Assembly: GCA_964471755.1 (NCBI GenBank) | Contig: CAYYJM010000001.1 | Coordinates: 1 to 64,000, forward strand | DNA: 64,000 bases | Direction of reading: 5' to 3' | From: CAYYJM01 sp964471755 | Lineage (GTDB): Bacteria; Planctomycetota; Planctomycetia; Gemmatales; Gemmataceae | Shown: positions 52,087-59,662 of the stretch, piece after piece | How the letters are laid out: every line of letters starts with the position of its first letter | How positions within the stretch are numbered: position 1 is the first letter of the stretch | Program-made: the position numbers and the translations under genes | The notes under the pieces: model-generated | Seen by the model: the letters and a program-made list of their open reading frames with translations, nothing else | Databases searched by the model: none | Told to the model about the DNA's origin: nothing

Positions 52087-53889
52087 ATGGCCGATCCGCA
52101 CCACGACCCGGAGCATGACCTTCCGTCCGCACCGATCAACCGACAGACACTCGGTGAGGCCTGGCAACTGGCCGGCTATCTGACGCCGTACCGCTGGACG
52201 TACCTGCTCGCCATCGCCTGTCTGCTCGTGGCCAACGTCACCGGCCTGGCCTTCCCCTACGCCATCGGCCTGCTCATCGACGGCTCGCTCAAGGTCACGA
52301 CGCCGACGGGGGATCTCGCCTGGTATCAGTCGATCAACGGCGTGGCGCTCTTCCTGCTCATCATCCTGGCGATCGACGCGATCCTCTCCTTCGCCGAGGT
52401 CTACCTGTTCCAGTCGGTCAGCCAGTTTGCCATGGCCGATCTGCGCCGCGACACGTTCGTCCGGCTCCTGCGTCTGCCGCTGGGTTTTCATCATCAGCAC
52501 CGCGTCGGCGACCTGACGAGCCGGCTCGTGCAGGATCTGTCGCACCTGGAGGACACCCTCGTCCACGCCCTGCCGCAGCTCCTGCGGCAGGCGTGCGTCC
52601 TGATCGGCTCGGTGGTCCTGATTCTGTTGACGTCGGTACAGTTGACGTTGTTCATGCTCGGCACGGTAACGGTCATGCTGGTGCTGGCGGTCCTCTTCGG
52701 CGGCATCATCCGGCGCTACTCGAAGGAGACGCAGGATCGCCTGGCCGCGAGCAACGTCGTCGTCGAGGAGGCGTTGCAGGGGATCGCCACGGTCAAGGCG
52801 TTCACCGGCGAGAAGCAGGAGGAGGCCCGCTATCAGGGTGCCCTGGCCGCCCTGGTGCGGACGGTCATGGGAGCGGCCGTCGCGCGGGGCCTGTTCACGT
52901 CGTTCATCGTCTTCGCCATGTTCGGCTCGGTCGTCGCGGTGATCTGGTTCGGAGCCGGGATGGTGCAGCGCGAACAGATCACGCTCGGTGATCTGACCCG
53001 CTTCCTGCTCTACACCCTGTACGTCAACGGCGCGTTCGGCTCATTCGCGGATCTCTACTCGCGCTTGCAGAAGATGCTCGGCGCGACCCAGCGGGTGCGC
53101 GAACTGCTGCGGGAGAAACCCGAGACCGGCGGGCCGTCTTCGCCGGAACCGACCCGGCTCCATGGCGAAATCGAGCTGATCGACGTGCGCTTTCGCTACC
53201 CATCGCGACCGGAAGCGGAAGTGCTGCGTGGTCTGTCGCTGGTGGCCCGGCCCGGCGAACGGGTCGCCCTGGTTGGTCCGAGCGGAGCCGGCAAATCGAC
53301 CGTGATCGGCCTGGTGCTGCGCTTCTACGATCCGGAGTCCGGCGTCGTCCGCATCGACGGCCGCGATGCCCGTGAGTATGGTCTGGAGGAACTGCGCGAG
53401 CGGATGGCGATCGTGCCACAGGACGTGCTGCTGTTCGGCGGCACCATCGCGGAGAACATTGCCTACGGCAAGCCGGGAGCGACCGCGACGGAGATTGAGG
53501 AGGCCGCACGGCAGGCCAACGCTCACGAGTTCATCGTCGCCTTCCCGGACGGCTACCAGACGACGGTCGGCGAACGCGGTGTGCAGCTGTCCGGCGGCCA
53601 GCGACAGCGTGTTGCCATCGCCCGTGCGATCCTGCGCGATCCACGCATCCTGCTGCTCGATGAGGCGACCAGCTCGCTCGACCTGGAGAACGAGGCCCTG
53701 GTCTTGCAGGCCCTCGACCGACTCATGGAAGGGCGAACCTGCCTGGTCGTGGCTCATCGGCTATCGACGGTGCGCCAGGCGGATCGCATCTATGTGATCC
53801 AGGAGGGCGTCATCACCGAGGCGGGCACGCACGAGGATCTGCACGGGCGGATTGATGGAGTGTACCGGCGACTGGCGGAGTTGCACTGA
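52087..53889 (+). CDS. ABC exporter, fused membrane and ATP-binding domains
   Basis: A 600-residue half transporter of the MsbA/lipid-drug type. Six membrane helices fill residues 25-330. The nucleotide-binding domain (about 355-600) has Walker A VGPSGAGKSTVIGL, Q-loop VPQDVLLFGG, signature LSGGQRQRVAIARAI, Walker B ILLLDEATSSLD and switch VVAHRLST. The enzyme should work as a homodimer; substrate unknown, possibly a lipid. GGAGGAA precedes the ATG. The gene stands alone, with a large palindrome after it. Confidence 0.92.
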   Translation: MADPHHDPEHDLPSAPINRQTLGEAWQLAGYLTPYRWTYLLAIACLLVANVTGLAFPYAIGLLIDGSLKVTTPTGDLAWYQSINGVALFLLIILAIDAILSFAEVYLFQSVSQFAMADLRRDTFVRLLRLPLGFHHQHRVGDLTSRLVQDLSHLEDTLVHALPQLLRQACVLIGSVVLILLTSVQLTLFMLGTVTVMLVLAVLFGGIIRRYSKETQDRLAASNVVVEEALQGIATVKAFTGEKQEEARYQGALAALVRTVMGAAVARGLFTSFIVFAMFGSVVAVIWFGAGMVQREQITLGDLTRFLLYTLYVNGAFGSFADLYSRLQKMLGATQRVRELLREKPETGGPSSPEPTRLHGEIELIDVRFRYPSRPEAEVLRGLSLVARPGERVALVGPSGAGKSTVIGLVLRFYDPESGVVRIDGRDAREYGLEELRERMAIVPQDVLLFGGTIAENIAYGKPGATATEIEEAARQANAHEFIVAFPDGYQTTVGERGVQLSGGQRQRVAIARAILRDPRILLLDEATSSLDLENEALVLQALDRLMEGRTCLVVAHRLSTVRQADRIYVIQEGVITEAGTHEDLHGRIDGVYRRLAELH

Positions 53890-53905
53890 GGGGCCGGTCG
53901 GAAAG

Positions 53906-54024
53906 CCCCTCGCCCCTGTACTCAGGGGAGAGGGGTTGGGGTGAGGGGTTCTGCGTCTTCCCTGGCTGGAAAGGCTCTTCCCCCTCACCCCAGCCCTCTC
54001 CCCCGGAGTACCGGGGGAGAGGGA
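53906..54024. repeat. Large inverted repeat between ABC exporter and convergent small gene
   Basis: Left arm 53906-53948 and right arm 53981-54024 are near-complements containing CCCTCACCCCAGCCCTCTCC-type sequence, known from many bacterial intergenic repeats. Each arm has its own hairpin: CCCCTGTACTCAGGGG on the left and CCCCCGGAGTACCGGGGG on the right. Confidence 0.85.
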
Positions 54025-54053
54025 GCGAATTTCGGGACGGTTACTGAGGGGCC

Positions 54054-54296
54054 TCACCGTAGGCACCACAGATAACGGGTCCAGCCGAGCGGCCCGAACC
54101 ATTCGACCGCGGCCATCTGGCCGGGATGCTCCTCGGCCGTGCGGACCAGGTCGGCGTGAATGCGGGTGGCACCGACCCGGCCGCCGTCGTACTCCTGGAC
54201 GACCTGTGCGGCCGGGCTCTGCTCATCACCGGTCAGCAGGACCAGACGACGGGGCGCGCGATCCTGGCTGGCTGCGGGAGCGGGGGTATCGGCCAC
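54054..54296 (-). CDS. Hypothetical protein, 80 residues
   Basis: A GTG start at 54296 with GAGGAGGAAAG upstream gives an 80-residue protein (VADTPAPAASQDRAPRRLVL, then EYDGGRVGATRIHADLVRTA and HPGQMAAVEWFGPLGWTRYL). It has no signal or membrane segment. No family recognised. It is divergent from the FHA gene. The longer frame to 54545 is rejected as it runs through the FHA promoter region. Confidence 0.5.
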   Translation of the reverse strand: MADTPAPAASQDRAPRRLVLLTGDEQSPAAQVVQEYDGGRVGATRIHADLVRTAEEHPGQMAAVEWFGPLGWTRYLWCLR

Positions 54297-54460
54297 GGTT
54301 CTTTCCTCCTCATCGTGTCTCGTCCTGGCATTCGACCCGATCGGGCCGACAAGATCAAGATCGGCACAATCCACAAAATCGGAATCGGTTCTCCTGAACC
54401 GGCCATGAGTTGCGAATTCTCGATGGATCTGTCCTGTTCCCTCGACTCGAAACGTTGTAG

Positions 54461-54466
54461 TAGAAT
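54461..54466 (+). promoter_or_regulatory. -10-like TAGAAT upstream of the FHA gene
   Basis: TAGAAT lies about 45 bases before the ATG, following GTAG. It repeats the TAGAAT used at 3855-3860. The -35 is unclear. Confidence 0.35.
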
Positions 54467-54510
54467 GGCGTTGCTTTGGATCTAGCTTCGGTCGGGACGG
54501 AGTGCGTGCC

Positions 54511-54978
54511 ATGCGTGCCCGGTTGATCCCTCTCGACGGCAGCAAACCGATCGAGATAACTCATGATTTGACCGTTGTTGGCCGGAAGGACGGTTGTGAT
54601 CTTCGTCTGGATCACAAGAGCGTCTCGAAACTCCATTGCGTTCTGGTCAAGACCGACGGTCTGCTCCTGCTCAGGGACCTGGGCAGCACGAACGGCACTC
54701 GGGTCAACGGCCAGCGGGTTCGCCGAGCTGCCCTCCTGCCCGACGATCAAATCGCCATCGCCGGCTTCAAGTTCCGCATCTTCCTCGGGCCGGACGTCGA
54801 GGTCGATCACGACATGAACACCGCGACCGTGCAGATCGGCGAGGCGGAAATCGGCGTGATTCTTCAGGCGGTGCGAGACCGAAAGCGGGCCGAGGTTCCC
54901 GTCATCGAGGACGCCGTCCATCGCAATCAGCTCCCCGACGTCTACCAGGACGATCCGGGGAGTGATTCCATCGATTGA
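54511..54978 (+). CDS. FHA-domain protein
   Basis: A 155-residue protein that is mostly one FHA domain. VGRKDGCDLRLDHKSVSKLHC (GR, S and H residues for phosphothreonine binding) and LLLRDLGSTNGTRVNGQRV (the STNG motif) are complete, so phosphopeptide binding is expected. About 60 further residues follow (IGEAEIGVILQAVRDRKRAE). Planctomycetes encode many Ser/Thr kinases, and this would read their marks; no kinase is adjacent. A GTG at 54502 in frame is an alternative start. Confidence 0.88.
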   Translation: MRARLIPLDGSKPIEITHDLTVVGRKDGCDLRLDHKSVSKLHCVLVKTDGLLLLRDLGSTNGTRVNGQRVRRAALLPDDQIAIAGFKFRIFLGPDVEVDHDMNTATVQIGEAEIGVILQAVRDRKRAEVPVIEDAVHRNQLPDVYQDDPGSDSID

Positions 54979-54995
54979 CGAGCTGCGTTCGTGGA

Positions 54996-55754
54996 TCAGT
55001 ACCAGCCGCCCGTGATCGGCAGCGACACCCCGCTGATGAAGCCGGATTCCTCGCAGGCGAGGAAGAGGACGGCATGGGCGACGTCCTTCGGCTGGCCGAT
55101 TCGGCCAACCGGGATCTGCTGCTCGTAGGAAGCCTTGACCTCTGGCTTCAGGGCTCCGAGCATCGGTGTTTCGATGATGCCCGGAGCGACGGCGTTGACG
55201 GTAATGCCACGTCGGGCCAGTTCCTTGGCCAGGACGCGTGTCAGGCCCATGACACCGGCCTTGGCCGCGGCGTAGTTCGCCTGACCATGAAAGCCGACGA
55301 TCCCGGATATCGACGCGATGTTGATGATCCGCCCGCCATCGCGGAGGATCTCGGCCCCGGCCTTGCAGCAGTGGAAGACGCCGTCCAGGTTCGTCCGCAG
55401 CACCGCGTGCCACTCGTCGAGCGTCATTTTCTTGACCGTCCGATCGGCCAGAATACCGGCGTTGTTGACCAGGATATCGAGTCCGCCGGACGTGGTGGCG
55501 ATCTGCTGCATCATCGCCTGAACGTCGTCGAATTTCGACACGTCGCAGGGGACCAGGTGGATGGTGGCTCCTGTGGCCTTGAGCTGCTCGCGGACGGCGT
55601 CGGCGTCGCGCTGGTTGGCCCCATCGCCGTCGGGGTAATAATTCAGATAGCAGACGGCACCAGCATGGGCGAAGCCGGCGAGGATGGCCGCTCCCATGCC
55701 CCGTGAGGCCCCCGTGACCAGCACCACCTTGCCCGGAAAGCTGTAACGCACCAT
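54996..55754 (-). CDS. FabG-like short-chain dehydrogenase/reductase
   Basis: A 252-residue SDR. VVLVTGASRGMGAAILAGF is the nucleotide motif, LDILVNNAGILADRTVKKM follows, and catalytic Ser, Tyr and Lys lie in INIASISGIVGFHGQANY and YAAAKAGVMGLTRVLAKEL. The pattern GILADRTV...M is that of FabG-type 3-oxoacyl-ACP reductases, but the family is broad. The start codon overlaps the divergent lipoprotein start in CATG, so its promoter must lie inside that neighbour. It is convergent with the FHA gene, 17 bases apart. Confidence 0.9.
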   Translation of the reverse strand: MVRYSFPGKVVLVTGASRGMGAAILAGFAHAGAVCYLNYYPDGDGANQRDADAVREQLKATGATIHLVPCDVSKFDDVQAMMQQIATTSGGLDILVNNAGILADRTVKKMTLDEWHAVLRTNLDGVFHCCKAGAEILRDGGRIINIASISGIVGFHGQANYAAAKAGVMGLTRVLAKELARRGITVNAVAPGIIETPMLGALKPEVKASYEQQIPVGRIGQPKDVAHAVLFLACEESGFISGVSLPITGGWY

Positions 55755-56526
55755 GGCGAGTCCCTTGCGAATGCTTCGGTTGCTGCTCGTTCCGCTCCTG
55801 CTCGTCCCGCTCGGCTGCAATCCGGGCGACTATGAGCAGCGCATGTTCGACGCCCAGGCCCTGATGAAACAGCGCGACGACGAGTACCGTGTCCTGGGTA
55901 GCCCCATCACGCTGCCGCCGACGAAGACCGGGCGGGTACCGGTCATCTTCATCCGTCTCCCGCTCGGGATCAACCCCATGCCGGAGAATAAGGACGATCC
56001 GGTGGGCGGATTGCTGTATCAGTTCGCCCGCAAGAAGACGGCCGAGCCTCCGGTTCAGCCGCCGATGCAGCCGGGCGGGCCGCCACCGATGCCGCCGGGC
56101 CAGCCAGGGATGAAGCCGCGACTGGACCGTGAAGATCCCGCCCTGGTGGACGTGTTCATCGCCTACCGCTTCGTCTCGGGCAGTGAGCAACTGACCGGCT
56201 TCGTGACCGACGTGATGAAGCTGTTTCCGCAGCCGACACTGGAACCGGTCAAGAAGTCACGCCGACTTCAGCCGCTCGGTCGAGAGCCGTTCGACCTCGA
56301 CGTGTACGAGTTCGGCGATGCGACCTCGGATCATCTGATGGCGGTGGAAACGAGCCCGCAGACTTTTTTCGCCGTCGTCTATCGGTTCCGGAAAGGGAAG
56401 TTGCCGGCGGCGATGCCGGCCCTTAACATGAGCCTGGGCACGATCGCGCTGGACGATGTGGCGATGAAGGTTCGGCCGGGCTACATCAACGACTCCATTC
56501 GTCGGCCGCCACAGCCGCCGCAGTGA
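55753..56526 (+). CDS. Lipoprotein, 257 residues
   Basis: MLRLLLVPLLLVPLGC, beginning at residue 7, is a lipoprotein signal with PLGC as lipobox. The rest is soluble, with a Pro-rich stretch (PPVQPPMQPGGPPPMPPGQP) and a later beta domain (VDVFIAYRFVSGSEQLTGF; FFAVVYRFRKGKLPAAMPA). No family recognised. ATG 55753 overlaps the divergent SDR start; ATG 55771, right before the signal, is equally possible and would remove the overlap. The metallophosphoesterase gene follows after a few bases. Confidence 0.7.
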   Translation: MASPLRMLRLLLVPLLLVPLGCNPGDYEQRMFDAQALMKQRDDEYRVLGSPITLPPTKTGRVPVIFIRLPLGINPMPENKDDPVGGLLYQFARKKTAEPPVQPPMQPGGPPPMPPGQPGMKPRLDREDPALVDVFIAYRFVSGSEQLTGFVTDVMKLFPQPTLEPVKKSRRLQPLGREPFDLDVYEFGDATSDHLMAVETSPQTFFAVVYRFRKGKLPAAMPALNMSLGTIALDDVAMKVRPGYINDSIRRPPQPPQ

Positions 56527-56540
56527 CCGAGAGGTGTCGC

Positions 56541-57437
56541 GTGAGTGTCATCCGGCTGGTTCACATCAGCGACGTCCATGTGACGACCCGCTGTCGCTGG
56601 CGGATTCGCGATCTGGTCAGCAAGCGGCTCACGTCGTGGATCAACCTGCGTTTTCGTGGCCGGGGGCTGTGCTTTCGTCATGCTCGGGAACACCTGCTGG
56701 CCCTGCAAATGGACCTGCGTCGTCGGCCGGCCGACTGCATCGTCTTCTCGGGCGACGGTACCGCGCTCGGTTTTCGCGAGGAGATCGAGACGGCCGCCGA
56801 ACTGCTCGGTGTCCGCCGCGACGACCTGCCACCCGGCCTGGCGGTGCCGGGCAATCACGACTACCTGACGCTCAGTGCCGCCCGGAGCGGTCATTTCGAG
56901 ACGGCCTTTGCCGCCTGGCAGCAGGGCGAACGGCTCGACGAGCAGTGCTATCCGTTCGCTCGCCGGGTGGGGCACGCCTGGCTGATCGGCGTGAATAGCT
57001 GCGTCGGCAACGTGCTGCCGCAGGACGCCCGGGGTCGGGTTGGTCAGGAGCAGTTGCAGCGGCTCGAACGTCTGCTGGCCCAGCTCGGTGAGGGGCCGCG
57101 CATCCTGGTCACGCACTATCCGGTCACGCAGCACGACGGCCGACCAGAGAAACGCTTCCATGAGTTACGCGACTTGACGGACCTGGTTCGCGTGGCCAAC
57201 GCCGGCCGAATCGCTCTCTGGTTACATGGGCACCGGCACGAGCATTACACGCTGACGCCGTCGGGCTGTTCGTTCCCGGTGATCTGTGCCGGCAGCACGA
57301 CGCAGCTGGGCAGCGAGGGCCACTTCGAGTACCGCCTGGACGGCCTGCATCTTGAGGCACGAGCGCGGCGCTACGATCCGACGTCTGAACTGATCTCGGA
57401 TGGGCGAACGTTCACGCTGGAATTGCCCGCACGTTGA
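56541..57437 (+). CDS. Calcineurin-like metallophosphoesterase
   Basis: A 298-residue phosphoesterase. IRLVHISDVHVT (D-x-H), CIVFSGDGTALG (GDG, where GDL is usual), AVPGNHDYLTL (GNHD), LVTHYPVT and LWLHGHRHEHY (GHxH) give all metal-ligand motifs of the family in order. Substrate unknown; a cyclic nucleotide or nucleoside phosphate is possible. GTG 56541 is chosen because GAGAGG is upstream; GTG 56523 overlaps the lipoprotein stop and could couple translation. A nested palindrome follows the stop by 13 bases. Confidence 0.86.
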   Translation: MSVIRLVHISDVHVTTRCRWRIRDLVSKRLTSWINLRFRGRGLCFRHAREHLLALQMDLRRRPADCIVFSGDGTALGFREEIETAAELLGVRRDDLPPGLAVPGNHDYLTLSAARSGHFETAFAAWQQGERLDEQCYPFARRVGHAWLIGVNSCVGNVLPQDARGRVGQEQLQRLERLLAQLGEGPRILVTHYPVTQHDGRPEKRFHELRDLTDLVRVANAGRIALWLHGHRHEHYTLTPSGCSFPVICAGSTTQLGSEGHFEYRLDGLHLEARARRYDPTSELISDGRTFTLELPAR

Positions 57438-57450
57438 TCGCGGGGCTCCG

Positions 57451-57564
57451 GTCTGACTTTTTTGGAGTGCGGCAATTCTTTGCCGCTCTTCCTTTCTGAC
57501 TCTCGCCCGAGCAAGTCAGAAAGGAAGAGCGGGGAAGGATCCCCGCAGTCCAAAAAAGTCAGAC
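57451..57564. repeat. Nested palindrome with non-identical inner hairpins
   Basis: Arms of 50 bases (57451-57500 and 57515-57564) pair at both ends (GTCTGACTTTTTTGGA with its complement, and CTCTTCCTTTCTGAC with its complement). In the middle the arms differ but each is self-complementary: GCGGCAA-TTCT-TTGCCGC on the left and GCGGGGA-AGGA-TCCCCGC on the right. It lies between two convergent genes. Confidence 0.9.
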
Positions 57565-57603
57565 CAGCCAGGCCGGCTCTGGTACGCCGGGCTCGGAACG
57601 CGG

Positions 57604-58665
57604 TTACTTCGGCATCTGAAAGACCACGCGTGGCTCGTAACCCGAGCCGGTGCGGACGACTTGAAAGCGCGTCTCGTAGATCTGGTCCTCATCCAGCCCT
57701 TTAAACGCCTTCTCCAGGGCGGCCAACTTCGCCTCCAGCGATTGCGGCATGAAGGCGATGAAGTGCGTCGGCGTGAACGGCAGCCGGATCGTGTCGGCCA
57801 GGTCCCGCGCGGACTTCTGGCTCGAATCGGTCCACTGGATGCGGCCGAGTTTCGTCCAGTCCTCGTTGAGCAACTGGGCCGGCCGACGACCCAGATCGCG
57901 GACCAGCCAGTAATCGCCTCCCTGCGGCGACTTCGGAATCCCCAGGATGGCACCGAGGGAACGCAACTGGGCGACGTAACTCTCACCGCTGGTCGTGTCG
58001 AACATCATGGTCCAGCGCAGCATGCGCTTCTCGCGCCGGCTGAGTTTGCCGGCGGGGTCACCGCCGTCTCCACCCTGACCGCCCTGGCCGCCGGAGCCGG
58101 GGCCGGCTTGCTGCCCCACTCCACCGGGGCCTTCCTTGCCTGGCGGATCGGGCAGACGGATCTTCACGCCGACCCGGTTGAAGATTTCGAGATTGGGGTG
58201 TCCCCGCTTGATGAAAATCTGAGCGTCCGGATCGTTGCGGATCGACTGTGGCAGAGCCGCGATCTGCGAGGCGTCCAGCTTCTCGCGCTGGTCGGGGAAC
58301 TGTTCCCTGGATCGTTCGGGCGGCTGCTTGATGTCCTCGGTCGGCGGCTTCTTGTTGTTCTCCTGGCTGGCTGGACCACCGGGGGTGCCGGGAGCGCCGG
58401 CATCGCCGGTGCCGTGGACGATCTGGCCCAGTTCGACGGGCTGCTTCTTCTGCGGAGCGGCCAGGCCAAACATCGACGCGATGACGCCGAGCAGCAGGAG
58501 CAGACCGATGAACAGGGCGTGCAGGGCCAGCGATCCGATCCCGGAGAGTGGAGCCTCGTTGTGTCGCGAATAGCGCTTCCAGACGCTCTCGTCAGGCGGA
58601 GCGTCCGGCGCGGTCGTCTCGGCCCCCCTGGCCCCCGGCTTCTTCTCGGCAGCAGGACTCGACAT
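57604..58665 (-). CDS. Single-pass membrane protein with TonB/TolA-like N-terminus
   Basis: A 353-residue protein. A cytoplasmic tail of 43 residues precedes one membrane helix (about 44-66), in which Ser45 and His49 (SLALHALFIG) recall the S/H pair of TonB. A Pro/Gly-rich stretch (VHGTGDAGAPGTPGGPASQE and GQQAGPGSGGQGGQGGDGGD) follows, then a C-terminal domain of about 150 residues (KRMLRWTMMFDTTSGESYVA; LPFTPTHFIAFMPQSLEAKL) without similarity to TonB that I could see. It may be an energy-transducing partner of ExbB/ExbD-type channels such as those at 32369-34435. GGGAGG precedes the ATG. The purine nucleoside phosphorylase gene is divergent. Confidence 0.65.
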   Translation of the reverse strand: MSSPAAEKKPGARGAETTAPDAPPDESVWKRYSRHNEAPLSGIGSLALHALFIGLLLLLGVIASMFGLAAPQKKQPVELGQIVHGTGDAGAPGTPGGPASQENNKKPPTEDIKQPPERSREQFPDQREKLDASQIAALPQSIRNDPDAQIFIKRGHPNLEIFNRVGVKIRLPDPPGKEGPGGVGQQAGPGSGGQGGQGGDGGDPAGKLSRREKRMLRWTMMFDTTSGESYVAQLRSLGAILGIPKSPQGGDYWLVRDLGRRPAQLLNEDWTKLGRIQWTDSSQKSARDLADTIRLPFTPTHFIAFMPQSLEAKLAALEKAFKGLDEDQIYETRFQVVRTGSGYEPRVVFQMPK

Positions 58666-58831
58666 GGCGGACCTCCCAGCTCGTGGACCGCAAGGTACTC
58701 CTTGAGTGTAACGCACGAGAGCGGCATTCGATAGTAGAAAAGCGCTCCGACCCTTGCCACGGAGGCTCTCGGTTCCTGGAATACCCGGACAGTTCTGGAT
58801 CCTGCGGGGTGGATATTCCTTCGAGAGCATC

Positions 58832-59662
58832 ATGGACACATCGTTCGTCGATCTCGCGCGCCGGTGCCGCGAAGAGCCGCCGGAACTGGTCCTCGTCCTG
58901 GGGTCGGGGCTCGGCCTCATCGCCGACCGCGTGCAGCGCCTGGCGACGGTCCCCTTCCACGACATTCCCGGTTTGCCGGGAGCCTCGATCCAGGGCCATC
59001 GTGGCTGTCTGAGCCTGGGCACCTGGGCCGGCGTCCGCCTGCTCCTTCAGGAAGGCCGGCTCCACTTCTACGAGGGACATCCGTGGGACGTGGTCGTCCG
59101 ACCGCTGCGGATCGCGGCCGACCTGGGCGTCCGCGGGGCGATCCTGACCAACGCCGCCGGCGGCATCCGCGACGACCTCGGGCCGGGTAGTCTGATGCTG
59201 CTCGAGGATCACCTCGAATGGAACCAGCCCCAGGCTTTCCGCCAGCCCGGCCCGGGAATGCTGGGACCGCCTCGCCCCTCGCCCTACAGCGAGACGATGC
59301 GCGAGCGGTTCCGGGCCGCGGCACGGACCTGTGGTCAGGTGGTGGCGGAAGGGATCTACGCAGCCGTCACCGGGCCGTGCTACGAGACGCCGGCCGAGAT
59401 ACGAGCCCTGCGAGCGTGCGGAGCCGATGCGGTCGGCATGTCCACCACGCGCGAGGCCCTGGCAGGGGCCGGGTTTGGTCTGGAAGTGGCGGCCGTCTCG
59501 CTCATCACGAACAAGGGAGCCGGCCTCGTCGTGGGGAACCTGAACCACGACGAGGTTCTGCAAGCCGCTCGCGCGACGGCCGAGCGGCTCGGGCAACTGC
59601 TCGAAGCGGTTCTCACGGCCCCATGGCCGCGTCGGCCTTCCACTCCAGGCCCAGGTTCGTGA
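58832..59662 (+). CDS. Purine nucleoside phosphorylase, trimeric type
   Basis: A 276-residue PNP/MTAP-family enzyme. LVLVLGSGLGLIADRV binds phosphate, RLHFYEGHPWDVVVRPLR, GVRGAILTNAAGGIRDDLGP, VTGPCYETPAEIRALRACG and DAVGMSTTREALAGAG follow in order, and VSLITNKGAG is near the end. It splits purine nucleosides with phosphate for salvage. Members with GMSTT.EA are close to PNP rather than MTAP, a reading by eye. ATG 58832 is the first with good core coverage. Its last 50 bases overlap the convergent pseudo-caspase gene. Confidence 0.9.
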   Translation: MDTSFVDLARRCREEPPELVLVLGSGLGLIADRVQRLATVPFHDIPGLPGASIQGHRGCLSLGTWAGVRLLLQEGRLHFYEGHPWDVVVRPLRIAADLGVRGAILTNAAGGIRDDLGPGSLMLLEDHLEWNQPQAFRQPGPGMLGPPRPSPYSETMRERFRAAARTCGQVVAEGIYAAVTGPCYETPAEIRALRACGADAVGMSTTREALAGAGFGLEVAAVSLITNKGAGLVVGNLNHDEVLQAARATAERLGQLLEAVLTAPWPRRPSTPGPGS

